Assembly (NCBI RefSeq): GCF_004103715.1
Contig: NZ_CP035282.1
Location: 1,602,673-1,666,672 of the forward strand
Length of the DNA: 64,000 nt
Direction of reading: 5' to 3'
From: Acidilutibacter cellobiosedens
GTDB taxonomy: Bacteria; Bacillota; Clostridia; Tissierellales; Acidilutibacteraceae
A model generated the notes under the pieces. That model did not search any database. It was not told the DNA's origin and was given only the letters and a program-made list of their open reading frames with translations. Positions 53,379 through 62,699 of the stretch are shown here, piece by piece. How positions within the stretch are numbered: the stretch's first letter is position 1; the number at the start of each line of letters is the position of its first letter. The translations under genes were made by a program, and so were the position numbers.

Positions 53379-56369
53379 ATGATGAGTGAGATTGAAAAGA
53401 TTATACAGAATGAAAATAAGAAAAATCCTCTGACAGATGAAGAAATTGCAGAAATACTAAAGATAAGCAGAGAAGATGTAACAAGGTACAGACTCCTGAA
53501 TAATATATCAAATTCCAATGAAAGAAGGAAATCATATTTATATGATGACATAAAAAAAATTCTTAAGGAAAACAAGAATATATCTGATAGAAAGCTTACC
53601 AAAAGTTTAAATGAAATTGGATATAATGTGTCCAGGTTTGTCGTGTCTCAAATAAAAAAAGATATTTTAAGTATGGCATATGATGTGAAACCGGTTGAAA
53701 ATGTGAAAGATGGCAAAAATGAAAAAGAGGTTGAAAATGTAAAGAAAAATGAAAATTCAAAAGAAGATGATGACCTAAAAAGCAGCAAAAAGTGGGAGAA
53801 AGCTGATCTACTGTCCTTTAAAGGAATAATAGGTTATGATGGCAGTTTAAAAGGGCAAATCAGTCAGGCAATGGCAGCCATATTATATCCACCTCATGGC
53901 CTTCACACATTAATTCTTGGTCCATCAGGAGTTGGAAAGAGTCAACTTGCGGAATCCATGTATGAATTTGCATTAGAGTCAAAGAGATTTACTAAAAAAA
54001 ATCCTTTTATAGTATTTAACTGTGCAGATTATGCCGATAATCCTCAACTGCTTATGTCTCATCTCTTCGGATATAATAAAGGTTCATTTACAGGTGCCGA
54101 TACATCAAAGGCCGGTTTGGTAGAAAAGGCAAACGGAGGAATATTGTTTCTTGATGAAGTGCACAGGCTTCCCAGTGAAGGTCAGGAAATACTTTTTTAT
54201 TTATTGGATAAGGGAAGATTCAGAAGACTGGGTGAAACGGAGAATATGAGAGAATCAAGGATAATGCTTATAGCGGCAACGACCGAAAACCCGGAGTCAT
54301 CTTTGTTGCTTACATTCAGGAGAAGGATTCCTATGGTTATTGAATTGCCTCCAATTAGTGAAAGACCATTTTCTGAAAGATACAGAATAATAAATTGTTT
54401 TTTTGCGGAGGAATCTTTAAGAATAAATAGATCAATAAAAATAAGAAATGACGTCATAAGAGCATTAATGCTGTATGATTGCTCAGGAAACATCGGAGAG
54501 ATAAGAAGTGATATACAAGTTTCATGTGCAAGGGGTCTATTAAATACTCTTGATAGTGAAAGCAAAAATATAGATATAAGCTTATCATATCTTCCCAATC
54601 ATGTAAGAATGGGACTTCTTAATGTCGGAAAGAGAGATCCCGAAATAGAAAAATATTGTGATAAGGATATGATAGTATATCCTGACAGAAGAAGCAGTTT
54701 ATTTCCGAAAGAGAACAGATATATATTTCCAAATGAGATTTATCAGTTTATAGAAGATCGATTTAATGAACTTAAAAATCAAGGACTTTCGAAGAGTGAC
54801 ATATATAGAATAGTCGGAAGTCAAGTGGAAACAGAACTGAAAAGATTTGCTTATAGTACAAAATTAAATTCTACGGTTTCAAAAAAAGAGTTAAAGGAAA
54901 TTGTAGGTGAAAAGATTATTTATGCTGTTGAGGATGCGGTCGACATTGCTAACCGCTATTACAGTAATATCAGGAAAAACTTTTTTTATTCCTTGGCAAT
55001 ACATTTAAGCGCTGCATATGACAGGCTTAAACACGGAAAAGCTATAATCAATCCTCAACTTGAAAATGTTAAAAAAGAATATGCCAATGAATATAGAGTA
55101 GCAAAAGAAATGATAGATAAAATAAACAAGGATCTCGGAATAGAGCTGACCGATGACGAAGTTGGTTTTGTTGCAATGTATTTGAGGACATTTTCTGCCA
55201 ATGAAGATAAGAGCAAAAAGAAAGTAGCAGTTATAATATTGACTCATGGTCATGTAGCTAAAGGTATGGCCGAGGTTGCCAATAAACTGCTGGGAGTAAA
55301 TATAGCTCATGGTATAGAGATGGATCTTGATGAAAGGCCGGAAGCTGCCCTTTCAAGGACTATCGAACTGGCAAAAAAAGTAGATGAGGGCAAAGGATGT
55401 GTGATACTTATTGATATGGGTTCTCTTATAACTTTTGGAGAAATAATTACCAAAAGAACGGGAATACCAACACGTACTATAGGAAGAGTTGATACCGTAA
55501 TGGTTTTGGAGTGTGTAAGAAGGGCTATTATACCTGATACGACTCTTGATGATATTGTTAATTCCTTAGATATAAATAAATCTTATGTTGGCCATGTAGA
55601 AGGAGTGAAGGACTCATATAAACTTCCTAAGGCTGTTGTTACCATATGTATAACCGGTGAAGGAACAGCTCTTAAAATTAAAAGGTATATTGAAGATAAA
55701 ATAGTCGGCATCAAAGATAAATTTAAAATTATTCCTATAGGAGCATTTAATGAGCAGGAAATAGATGAACAAATAGTTGATATAAGAAAAAAGAGTATTA
55801 TATCTGCTTTTGTGGGAACTATAGATCCCAAAATTGATGATATACCATTTATATCAGTAGAGGAAATAATGAGTGGAGAGGGTTTGGGAAAACTAAAAGA
55901 AGTTATAGGGATAGATATAAGAGATAAAAGTCCTCTTGAAGGAGTTATTTCCGAAGATTTAATATTAGTTGACCTTGATGTAAACAGCAAAACAGACGCT
56001 CTTGATAAAATGATTAAATTATTGGATTTAAAGGAATATGTGGATAGAGATTTTATGCTCAGTGTTTATAAGAGAGAGGCCATAGGATCAACATGGATGA
56101 AAGAAGGGATAGCTATACCTCATGGCAGTATAAGATATGTAAAAAGGTCTGCTATAGTGATTGCAAAATTGAAAAAATTTATCCCTTGGGAACAAGATCT
56201 AAAAACTGATTTAATATTTTTAATGGCTTTAAAAGAAGATTCTAAAGGTTATATATATGATTTGTATAAAGTATTGAGAGATAAAGAAATAATAGATAAG
56301 TTGAGGAAAGCCCGAAATTCTGCTGAAATGAAGGAGATAATATTAGAAAATACAATTCCAACCGAATAG
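53379..56369 (+). CDS. LevR/ManR-like sigma-54 activator with PTS domains
   Basis: A 996-residue regulator. Order: a helix-turn-helix (about 15-40, DEEIAEILKISREDVTRY); AAA+ (Walker A GPSGVGKSQ near 188, loop GSFTGAD, Walker B ILFLDEVHRLP); a PRD region (AIHLSAAYDRL); an EIIA-Man domain (IILTHGHVAKGMAE); an EIIB-like segment (ICITGEGTALKI); and a C-terminal EIIA-2 domain (IAIPHGSIRY). PTS proteins phosphorylate the PRD and EIIA parts, switching the activator on or off. The operon it controls starts with a sigma-54 promoter one base after its stop codon. The loop has GSFTGA instead of GAFTGA. Confidence 0.9.
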   Translation: MMSEIEKIIQNENKKNPLTDEEIAEILKISREDVTRYRLLNNISNSNERRKSYLYDDIKKILKENKNISDRKLTKSLNEIGYNVSRFVVSQIKKDILSMAYDVKPVENVKDGKNEKEVENVKKNENSKEDDDLKSSKKWEKADLLSFKGIIGYDGSLKGQISQAMAAILYPPHGLHTLILGPSGVGKSQLAESMYEFALESKRFTKKNPFIVFNCADYADNPQLLMSHLFGYNKGSFTGADTSKAGLVEKANGGILFLDEVHRLPSEGQEILFYLLDKGRFRRLGETENMRESRIMLIAATTENPESSLLLTFRRRIPMVIELPPISERPFSERYRIINCFFAEESLRINRSIKIRNDVIRALMLYDCSGNIGEIRSDIQVSCARGLLNTLDSESKNIDISLSYLPNHVRMGLLNVGKRDPEIEKYCDKDMIVYPDRRSSLFPKENRYIFPNEIYQFIEDRFNELKNQGLSKSDIYRIVGSQVETELKRFAYSTKLNSTVSKKELKEIVGEKIIYAVEDAVDIANRYYSNIRKNFFYSLAIHLSAAYDRLKHGKAIINPQLENVKKEYANEYRVAKEMIDKINKDLGIELTDDEVGFVAMYLRTFSANEDKSKKKVAVIILTHGHVAKGMAEVANKLLGVNIAHGIEMDLDERPEAALSRTIELAKKVDEGKGCVILIDMGSLITFGEIITKRTGIPTRTIGRVDTVMVLECVRRAIIPDTTLDDIVNSLDINKSYVGHVEGVKDSYKLPKAVVTICITGEGTALKIKRYIEDKIVGIKDKFKIIPIGAFNEQEIDEQIVDIRKKSIISAFVGTIDPKIDDIPFISVEEIMSGEGLGKLKEVIGIDIRDKSPLEGVISEDLILVDLDVNSKTDALDKMIKLLDLKEYVDRDFMLSVYKREAIGSTWMKEGIAIPHGSIRYVKRSAIVIAKLKKFIPWEQDLKTDLIFLMALKEDSKGYIYDLYKVLRDKEIIDKLRKARNSAEMKEIILENTIPTE

Positions 56370-56386
56370 TTGGCATGATGCTTGCA
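56370..56386 (+). promoter_or_regulatory. Sigma-54 (-24/-12) promoter of the second PTS operon
   Basis: TTGGCATGATGCTTGCA matches the sigma-54 consensus almost perfectly, with GG (56372-56373) and GC (56384-56385) ten bases apart. It lies 34 bases before the EIIA start. Confidence 0.9.
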
Positions 56387-56420
56387 AGATATTAGAATAG
56401 AAAGACTGGGGGTTGAATTA

Positions 56421-56888
56421 ATGAAAATGTTAGATTTACTCAATAAAGAATTAATTGTTACAAAATTAGAAGTAGAAACTAAGGAAGAACTATTTGAAAA
56501 ATTATATAAGAAACTATATGATTCAGGCTTTGTTAAAGAAAGTTACCTTGAGGGAATTAAAAAACGTGAGGAGAAATTTCCTACAGGATTACAGCTAAAT
56601 AAATATGGTGCTGCAATTCCTCATACGGATCCCAAACATGTAATAGCACCGGCAATAGTCGTTGCAACACTGGCAAAGCCACTATCATTTAAAAATATGG
56701 AAAATTCGTCAAAAAACGTAGATGTAAATGTGGTCTTTATGATGGCATTAAAAGATCCTCACAGCCAAATCGATATGCTTAAACAATTGGCTTCATTGTT
56801 ACAAAATGATTCGATACTTGAAAAAATATTAAATGCCGAAACAAGTGATGAAATAATGGAAATAATAAAAAATGTACCTTTAAGTTAA
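56421..56888 (+). CDS. PTS EIIA, fructose/galactitol type (second PTS)
   Basis: A 155-residue EIIA with the phosphohistidine in GAAIPHTDPKH. The ATG at 56421 follows CTGGGGG; a TTG frame 39 bases upstream would run through the promoter and is rejected. It is similar to the EIIA at 50633 (YKxLYDSGFVKESYLEGIKKREEKFPTGL). It donates phosphate to the EIIB just downstream. Confidence 0.9.
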   Translation: MKMLDLLNKELIVTKLEVETKEELFEKLYKKLYDSGFVKESYLEGIKKREEKFPTGLQLNKYGAAIPHTDPKHVIAPAIVVATLAKPLSFKNMENSSKNVDVNVVFMMALKDPHSQIDMLKQLASLLQNDSILEKILNAETSDEIMEIIKNVPLS

Positions 56889-56949
56889 TTTTAATTTAAC
56901 ATAGAAAAATAATTGAATGGTAATTTTACCATTATAAGGAGGTGAAAAT

Positions 56950-57264
56950 ATGAAAGGAAAAAATGAACGTAAACGTGTTCATGCATTAGTTGTCTGTGCA
57001 GACGGTGTTGCGACTTCTTCGATAGTACTTGTTTCATTGAGAGAAGCGCTGGAAGATATGGATGTGGAAGCAGAATTCACTCAAGGCCGTGTGTTAGACG
57101 TTGCCAGAACAGTTAAAGGCGGAGATTTTGATTTTGTTGTTTCTACTGCAGGAGTAGCTTTAGACGATATAGATGTACCTGTTATAAGTGGCATTCCATT
57201 TTTGACTGGCATAGGTAAAGAACAAGTTTTTGAGCAGATTAAGGATATTATTGACAAGAAATAA
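56950..57264 (+). CDS. PTS EIIB, galactitol type (second PTS)
   Basis: A 104-residue EIIB with the phosphocysteine in ALVVCADGVATSSIV and the tail VPVISGIPFLTGIGKEQVFE. AAGGAGGTG precedes ATG 56950. It forms the second Gat-type system with the EIIC at 57285. Confidence 0.92.
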   Translation: MKGKNERKRVHALVVCADGVATSSIVLVSLREALEDMDVEAEFTQGRVLDVARTVKGGDFDFVVSTAGVALDDIDVPVISGIPFLTGIGKEQVFEQIKDIIDKK

Positions 57265-57284
57265 AGAAAAGGGAGGTTGTAAAT

Positions 57285-58658
57285 ATGTTTCAGACAATTA
57301 TGAAAACCTTTGGTGCTGCCGTTATGCTCCCCATAATAATACTAATCTTCGAACTGATTCTTAGGGTAAAGCCTACAAAGGCATTAAGATCAGCTCTTTA
57401 TATAGGGGTAGGACTTAATGGCCTTGTATCAATTTTAAATCCATATTTTATGGGATTAATCGGTGGAGCAATTTCTGACATGGTTACTTCAACGGGAATT
57501 AATTTACCTTATGTAGATACCGGTTGGGCTCTTTTGGCAGCAGTAGGTTATTCTACAACAATTGGTGCATTAGTTATCCCAATAGGGATATTGGTAAACG
57601 TAATAATGCTTTTACTTCATATGACAGATACATTGGATTTGGACTTATGGAATTTTTGGCATTGGGCTTTTATAGGAAGCTTGGTTTATTATTCTACAGG
57701 AAGTTTATTATACGGAGTTTTAATTACAATAGCCGTAGAAATGTTCCTTCTTGTAATAGCAGATATAACAGCGCCTACTATGCAGAAGTTTTTTAACTTA
57801 CCTGGTCTTGCTTTTCCTCATGCAAGCGGTCAAGGATTAGTTTTATTAGCTGTTCCTTTAAAATGGTTATTTGATAAAATTGGATTGACTAAAATCCAAA
57901 TTGACTCAAAGACAGTAAGGAAAAGGTTTGGAATTTTAGGAGATTCAGTTGTTATAGGATTTCTGATTTCATTTGCTATCGGTATTATTGCATGGCATGG
58001 GAAATTAGGAGAAATGAGTACATGGGCAAGTATATTGTCATTAGGTATAGGAACAGGTGCATTCATCTACTTGTATCCTAAAGCAACAGCAGCTCTTTTG
58101 GAAGGGTTTGCTACATTAAGCGATAAAGTAAGAGGAATGCTTTCTTCTAAGGGTGTTAAGAGGCAAATTAATTTCGGAATGGATTCAGCTCTTACTATAG
58201 GCCATCCGGATGTTCTTACAACAGGACTTTTAACTATGATAACTACTGTTCCACTTATATTCTTCCTGCCGGGAAATAAATTTATCATGCTGGCAGATTT
58301 AGGAGTAACTCCTTTCTTCTTGGGTTCAGTCGCAGTAGCTATTATGGGAGGAAATATTATTGCTTCTTATATAACTGATGTTATCGGGGTAGCTATAACA
58401 TTATACGCTTCCAGTAAGATTGCACCAGTCTTTGCCGCAACTGTAAAGAAAATAGGAATTGCATTGCCGGATACAGGTTCGGCAGTTGTCGGTGCAGATA
58501 TGAGACCTATTCATGCTTTGTTTTACTTCTTAGGAGAGAAACCTATAGGAATAATAATAGCTTTTGCAGGTGTATTTGCAATATTGTTCTTATTCAAAAA
58601 GAATCCTAAAGCATGGCATAAGGCCTTTGGATATGTTGAAGATGACTCCAACAAATAA
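57285..58658 (+). CDS. PTS EIIC, galactitol type (second PTS)
   Basis: A 457-residue Gat-type permease with the same motifs as the first system: FGAAVMLPIIILIFELI, DLDLWNFWHWAFIG, NLPGLAFPHASGQG, FLPGNKFIMLADLGVTPFF. The carboxyl terminus is about 40 residues longer and ends in an extra helix (KPIGIIIAFAGVFAILFLF). It carries the sugar in and, with EIIB, phosphorylates it. Confidence 0.92.
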   Translation: MFQTIMKTFGAAVMLPIIILIFELILRVKPTKALRSALYIGVGLNGLVSILNPYFMGLIGGAISDMVTSTGINLPYVDTGWALLAAVGYSTTIGALVIPIGILVNVIMLLLHMTDTLDLDLWNFWHWAFIGSLVYYSTGSLLYGVLITIAVEMFLLVIADITAPTMQKFFNLPGLAFPHASGQGLVLLAVPLKWLFDKIGLTKIQIDSKTVRKRFGILGDSVVIGFLISFAIGIIAWHGKLGEMSTWASILSLGIGTGAFIYLYPKATAALLEGFATLSDKVRGMLSSKGVKRQINFGMDSALTIGHPDVLTTGLLTMITTVPLIFFLPGNKFIMLADLGVTPFFLGSVAVAIMGGNIIASYITDVIGVAITLYASSKIAPVFAATVKKIGIALPDTGSAVVGADMRPIHALFYFLGEKPIGIIIAFAGVFAILFLFKKNPKAWHKAFGYVEDDSNK

Positions 58659-58694
58659 CAAATGTTTTTAGTTTAAAAAAATTTTTATAGACAG

Positions 58695-58715
58695 GCCACC
58701 TGATATTCAGGTGGC
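58695..58715 (+). terminator. Intra-operon terminator or attenuator
   Basis: GCCACCTGA-TAT-TCAGGTGGC, a 9-bp GC-rich stem with a three-base loop and a short T-run. It lies after EIIC and before the dehydrogenase gene, so it should reduce read-through and set a lower level for the two enzymes. Confidence 0.8.
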
Positions 58716-58758
58716 TTTTGCCGGATTTAACGGTTAGTATAGAAAGGAGTAATTTAAA

Positions 58759-59718
58759 ATGAAAAAATGGAAAGTTGCTGCTACAGCAGTTACATTTGGC
58801 AGGATTAACAAAGAGCCTTTAAAACGATTGGAGGAATTAGGGTGTGAAGTAACTCTTAATCCATATGGAAGGCCTCTTACAAATGAAGAAATGATTCAAT
58901 ATGCTTCCGATGCGGATGCGTTGATTGTCGGAAATGATAAGGTCCCTGGCAATGTGATAGAGAAATGCAAGAATCTTAAAATAATTGCAAAGCATGGAGT
59001 AGGAGTAGATGCAATAGATATTAAAACTGCGAATAAATTGGGAATAGTTGTTACAAATGCTCCTGCTACAAATAGTCAAGAAGTAGCTGATTTGGCTTTC
59101 GGTTTTTTAATTATGCTGGCACGTGGTCTTTATCAAGCTAATTATGATACCAAAGCTGGCCGATGGATAAAACCTACGGGAATAAGTTTGTATAAAAAAA
59201 CAATCGGAATTGTAGGGCTTGGAGCCATAGGTACTGCAGCCGCAAAAAGGGCTACGGGGTTTGATATGGACATATTGGGATATGATATTGAGAAGAATTC
59301 ATCGGCATTAAAATTGGGAATAAAATATGTTGAACTGGACGAATTATTATCAAAGTCGGATTTCATAACATTGCACCTACCGCTAACTGATAAAACTTTG
59401 AATATTCTTGATGCAGATAAATTTAAATTGATGAAAAAAGGGGCTATTTTAGTTGATACAGCCAGAAAACAGCTTGTGGATTATGATGCTTTGTACAAAG
59501 CTTTAACAGACGGAACTTTAAGAGGATATGCTACTGATGTGTATGATTTTGAACCACCTGCCCATATGCCTCTTTTTGATTTGCCTAATGTTATATTAGC
59601 ACCCCATATTGGCGGAACAACTATTGAATCAAACAGACGTATGGGAGATACGGCAGTTGATAATGTCATAGCTGTTATAAAAGGGCAGACTCCTCCCAAT
59701 CTCATTACATTAAAATAA
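58759..59718 (+). CDS. D-2-hydroxyacid dehydrogenase (SerA-like)
   Basis: A 319-residue NAD-dependent dehydrogenase. It has the NAD motif IGIVGLGAIGTAAAKRA, the catalytic arginine in VDTARKQLVD, a glutamate in VYDFEPP and the histidine in LAPHIGGTT. HGVGVDAIDI is typical of the phosphoglycerate dehydrogenase branch. No ACT domain follows, so it is a short form. Between a Gat-type PTS and galactonate dehydratase it probably reduces or oxidises a sugar-acid intermediate rather than making serine. Confidence 0.85.
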   Translation: MKKWKVAATAVTFGRINKEPLKRLEELGCEVTLNPYGRPLTNEEMIQYASDADALIVGNDKVPGNVIEKCKNLKIIAKHGVGVDAIDIKTANKLGIVVTNAPATNSQEVADLAFGFLIMLARGLYQANYDTKAGRWIKPTGISLYKKTIGIVGLGAIGTAAAKRATGFDMDILGYDIEKNSSALKLGIKYVELDELLSKSDFITLHLPLTDKTLNILDADKFKLMKKGAILVDTARKQLVDYDALYKALTDGTLRGYATDVYDFEPPAHMPLFDLPNVILAPHIGGTTIESNRRMGDTAVDNVIAVIKGQTPPNLITLK

Positions 59719-59850
59719 ATCTTCAAGAAATGAGGATAATTTAATACATTAATACGTTATTGTTTAATGCTAAATATGTTCTTTTAGTGTATAATAAATC
59801 TGTGTGATGACAATCATATAAATTAAAATTAAGGAGGGAATCACGGCAAT

Positions 59851-60996
59851 ATGAAGATTACATCGTTAGAGTTATACAAGATAAAGCCGAGATGGATATT
59901 TTTAAAGATAAATACTGATGAAGGTATAAGCGGATGGGGTGAGTTGATTTCTGGTACAAAAACGGAAACTGTTGTAGCAGGTGCCAAAGAAATGGGAGAG
60001 TACATTATTGGTAAGGATCCCACTCAAATTGAAGATTTATGGCAAGTACTTTACCGATCTTTCTTTAGAGGCGGCCCTATAAATATGACTATTTTATCCG
60101 GAATTGAAATGGCTTTATGGGATATTAAAGGTAAATATTATAATATGCCTGTATATGAATTCCTCGGAGGAAGAGCAAGAGATAAGATTATGGTTTATTC
60201 ATGGATAGGAGGGGATAGGCCTTCAGATGTTGCCAATGAAGCTCTAAAGAGAAAAGAACTGGGCTTTAGAGCTGTTAAAATGAATGCGACGGAGGAACTT
60301 CATTATATAGATTCTTATAAAAAGGTAGATGCAGTACTTGAAAGAGTGGATTCAATCAGAAAAGCAGTAGGATATGATTTGGAGATAGGAGTTGATTTCC
60401 ATGGCCGTGTCCATAAAGCAATGGCTAAAGTTTTAGCTAAGGAGCTGGAGAAGTACAGACCTATGTTTATTGAAGAACCTGTATTGCCGGAAAATAATGA
60501 TGCCTTAGAAGAGATTGCGTCCCATACTTCCATACCTATAGCAACGGGAGAGAGGCTATATACAAGATGGGCATTTAAGGATATATTCAGAAGGGGAATT
60601 GTAGATATAGTTCAACCTGATTTGGCGTTGACAGGAGGAATTTTTGAAGGCAAAAAGATAGCTGCTATGGCGGAGGCTTTTGATGTGGCAGTGGCACCTC
60701 ATGCTCCTTATGGTCCTATAGCTCTTGCGGCAACATTGCAGCTTGATGTTTGTACACCTAACGTGTTTATACAGGAGCAAAGCCTTGGAATCCATTATAA
60801 TCAAGGATTTGATTTGCTTGATTTTGTTAAGAACAAAGAAATATTTAATTATAAAAACGGATTTGTGGATATACCAAAGGGCAATGGTCTTGGAATTGAG
60901 ATAGATGAAGAATATGTTAAAAAAATAAGCGAAGAAGGACTCCACTGGACAAACCCAAGATGGAGAAACTATGACGGAACAATTGCTGAGTGGTAA
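59851..60996 (+). CDS. dgoD: D-galactonate dehydratase
   Basis: A 381-residue enolase-superfamily enzyme very like E. coli DgoD over its whole length. Shared blocks include ISGWGELISG, DPTQIEDLWQVLYR, IGVDFHGRVHKAMAKVL (metal ligand and catalytic histidine area), FIEEPVLPE, ATGERLYTRW and VAPHAPYGPIALAA. It removes water from D-galactonate to give 2-keto-3-deoxy-galactonate. AAGGAGGG lies 12 bases before ATG. A closely related acid could also be the substrate. Confidence 0.9.
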   Translation: MKITSLELYKIKPRWIFLKINTDEGISGWGELISGTKTETVVAGAKEMGEYIIGKDPTQIEDLWQVLYRSFFRGGPINMTILSGIEMALWDIKGKYYNMPVYEFLGGRARDKIMVYSWIGGDRPSDVANEALKRKELGFRAVKMNATEELHYIDSYKKVDAVLERVDSIRKAVGYDLEIGVDFHGRVHKAMAKVLAKELEKYRPMFIEEPVLPENNDALEEIASHTSIPIATGERLYTRWAFKDIFRRGIVDIVQPDLALTGGIFEGKKIAAMAEAFDVAVAPHAPYGPIALAATLQLDVCTPNVFIQEQSLGIHYNQGFDLLDFVKNKEIFNYKNGFVDIPKGNGLGIEIDEEYVKKISEEGLHWTNPRWRNYDGTIAEW

Positions 60997-61015
60997 TAAA
61001 TACTTATAGAACATT

Positions 61016-61060
61016 AAAAAGCTGCTTGTATCAAGCTAAGAGTGATGCAAGCAGCTTTTT
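61016..61060 (+). terminator. Terminator of the second PTS operon
   Basis: AAAAAGCTGCTTG pairs with CAAGCAGCTTTTT, a 13-bp perfect stem with a T-run. Confidence 0.92.
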
Positions 61061-61200
61061 AATAAGATTAAGCAATTTTATTGTAATTAAAATAGATTAA
61101 ATTTATATTTATTTGAAAGCTATAGATATTTTCTATTTTTATTAATTTTTTTCTTATTATATAATTTACTTGGTTAAATAAATTAAGGGGGAGTTATAAA

Positions 61201-62460
61201 ATGGGCAGTTATAATGAAATGTGGCAAAAATTGAATATGGATTTACAAAAACACGATATTCTTTGCGCGGCTTTGCCTGATTCTTTTGGAGAGATTTACA
61301 TGACTCAGAAAAACAGACCGGATAATATGAATTATTTTAACTATGCCCTTGCAGAGGTACACGGAGCAAGAATAGAAGAGATTCAGAAAAGCAAGAAAAA
61401 CGGTAAAAAGGTAGTAGGGACTTTTTGTGTTTTTGTACCGGACGAAGTGATTTTGGCCGCGGATGCGGTAGGAGTTGGACTTTGCTCTGGAAGTCAATTT
61501 TGGGTTGAAGATGGGGAAAAGGTATTACCGAGGAATATATGCCCTTTAGTTAAAGCTTTTATGGGAGCGAAAGTAAGCCGTACTTGCCCTTACTTTCAGT
61601 CAACCGATATGATTGTAGGCGAGACAACTTGTGATGCTAAAAAAAAGGCTTATGAAATATTGGAGGAATATATGCCTGTTCATGTAATGGAACTTCCCCA
61701 AATGAAAAGAGAGAAAGATTTTCAGGAGTGGCAGGATGAAATCAAGTTATTTATTAAAAAAATAGAAGAATTTACAGGTAATAAAATAACCGTTGAAAAA
61801 CTGAAAAATTCAATTGATTTGGTGAATAAGAAGAGAAGAGCCTTAAAGAGGCTTTATGATTTGAGGAAACATACCCCTTCTCCTATTAGCGGGTTGGATG
61901 CTTTGTTAGTAAGCCAAGTGGCTTTTGTTGACGATCCCATAAGATTTACCGAGAAAACAGAAGAATTGTGCGATGAACTGGATGAAAGAATAAAAACAAT
62001 GAAACCTAACGGTAGAAAGAGAATTATGATAACAGGAACCCCTATGTCTGTTCCTAATTGGAAAATTCATCATATTATTGAAGGATTGAATGCGGAAATT
62101 GTTGTAGAAGAGACATGTACAGGTACTCGATATTTTGAAAAGGAAGTTTTTGATGAAGGAGATACAATTGATGATCTCGTAAGAAACATAGCTGAAAGAT
62201 ATATGAATATAAATTGTGCCTGTTTTACTCCAAATAATGATAGAATAGATGACATTATTAAGTATGCTGAGGAGTATAATGCTGATGGGGTAATTTATTG
62301 TAATCTATCTTTCTGTCATACTTATGCCATAGAATATGGAAAATTAGAAAAGGCATTAAAAGAGAATAATATTCCGTTAATCAATATAGAAACAGATTAT
62401 TCCGAAGAAGATGTGGGACAGATAAGAACAAGGGTTGAGGCATTTTTGGAGATGATTTAG
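61201..62460 (+). CDS. Double-cubane-cluster reductase (HgdB/YjiM-like)
   Basis: A 419-residue protein of the 2-hydroxyacyl-CoA dehydratase beta-like family, of the branch with an [8Fe-9S] double-cubane cluster. Likely ligands are cysteines in GTFCVFVPDE, LCSGSQFW, RNICPLVK, RTCPYFQS and CNLSFCHTY. It needs ATP-driven electron injection from the ASKHA activase encoded two genes on. The E. coli counterparts are YjiM/YjiL. The substrate is not known; small reducible molecules are reduced in vitro by relatives. AGGGGGAG precedes ATG 61201. Confidence 0.85.
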   Translation: MGSYNEMWQKLNMDLQKHDILCAALPDSFGEIYMTQKNRPDNMNYFNYALAEVHGARIEEIQKSKKNGKKVVGTFCVFVPDEVILAADAVGVGLCSGSQFWVEDGEKVLPRNICPLVKAFMGAKVSRTCPYFQSTDMIVGETTCDAKKKAYEILEEYMPVHVMELPQMKREKDFQEWQDEIKLFIKKIEEFTGNKITVEKLKNSIDLVNKKRRALKRLYDLRKHTPSPISGLDALLVSQVAFVDDPIRFTEKTEELCDELDERIKTMKPNGRKRIMITGTPMSVPNWKIHHIIEGLNAEIVVEETCTGTRYFEKEVFDEGDTIDDLVRNIAERYMNINCACFTPNNDRIDDIIKYAEEYNADGVIYCNLSFCHTYAIEYGKLEKALKENNIPLINIETDYSEEDVGQIRTRVEAFLEMI

Positions 62461-62681
62461 TGGAGAAGAATTTTATACTTTTTCCAAATTATACTCAGGG
62501 TTTGAAATTAGAATCCTTGTTAAAGAATAAAAAGATTAAGTATGTTATATCCCCAACTCCAAGACAACTTTCTAAATGTTGCGGCATTTCCATAATGTAT
62601 GAGAAAAGAGATGAAGAAAATATCAAATCTATTATCAGAGACAATTCTGTAGAGGTTTTAGGATTGTATTCGTTAGATTAG
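62460..62681 (+). CDS. DUF3343 protein
   Basis: A 73-residue protein starting at GTG 62460, which overlaps the TAG of the reductase by one base. It has FILFPNYTQGLKLESLLK and a conserved cysteine pair, LSKCCGISIMYE. The family (putative Se/S carrier-like) commonly sits between the reductase and its activase. The tight coupling and the cysteine pair suggest a small partner in metal or sulfur handling, or in electron transfer; this is inferred. Confidence 0.75.
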   Translation: MEKNFILFPNYTQGLKLESLLKNKKIKYVISPTPRQLSKCCGISIMYEKRDEENIKSIIRDNSVEVLGLYSLD

Positions 62682-62699
62682 AAGTAAGGGCGTGAAAAG

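Noticed and set aside
53379-56369. LevR-like protein as the activator of the amino-acid operon at 32.5 kb
   Set aside because: It carries PTS-controlled domains and sits directly before its own sigma-54 PTS promoter; the regulator at 36406 is the local candidate for the other operon.
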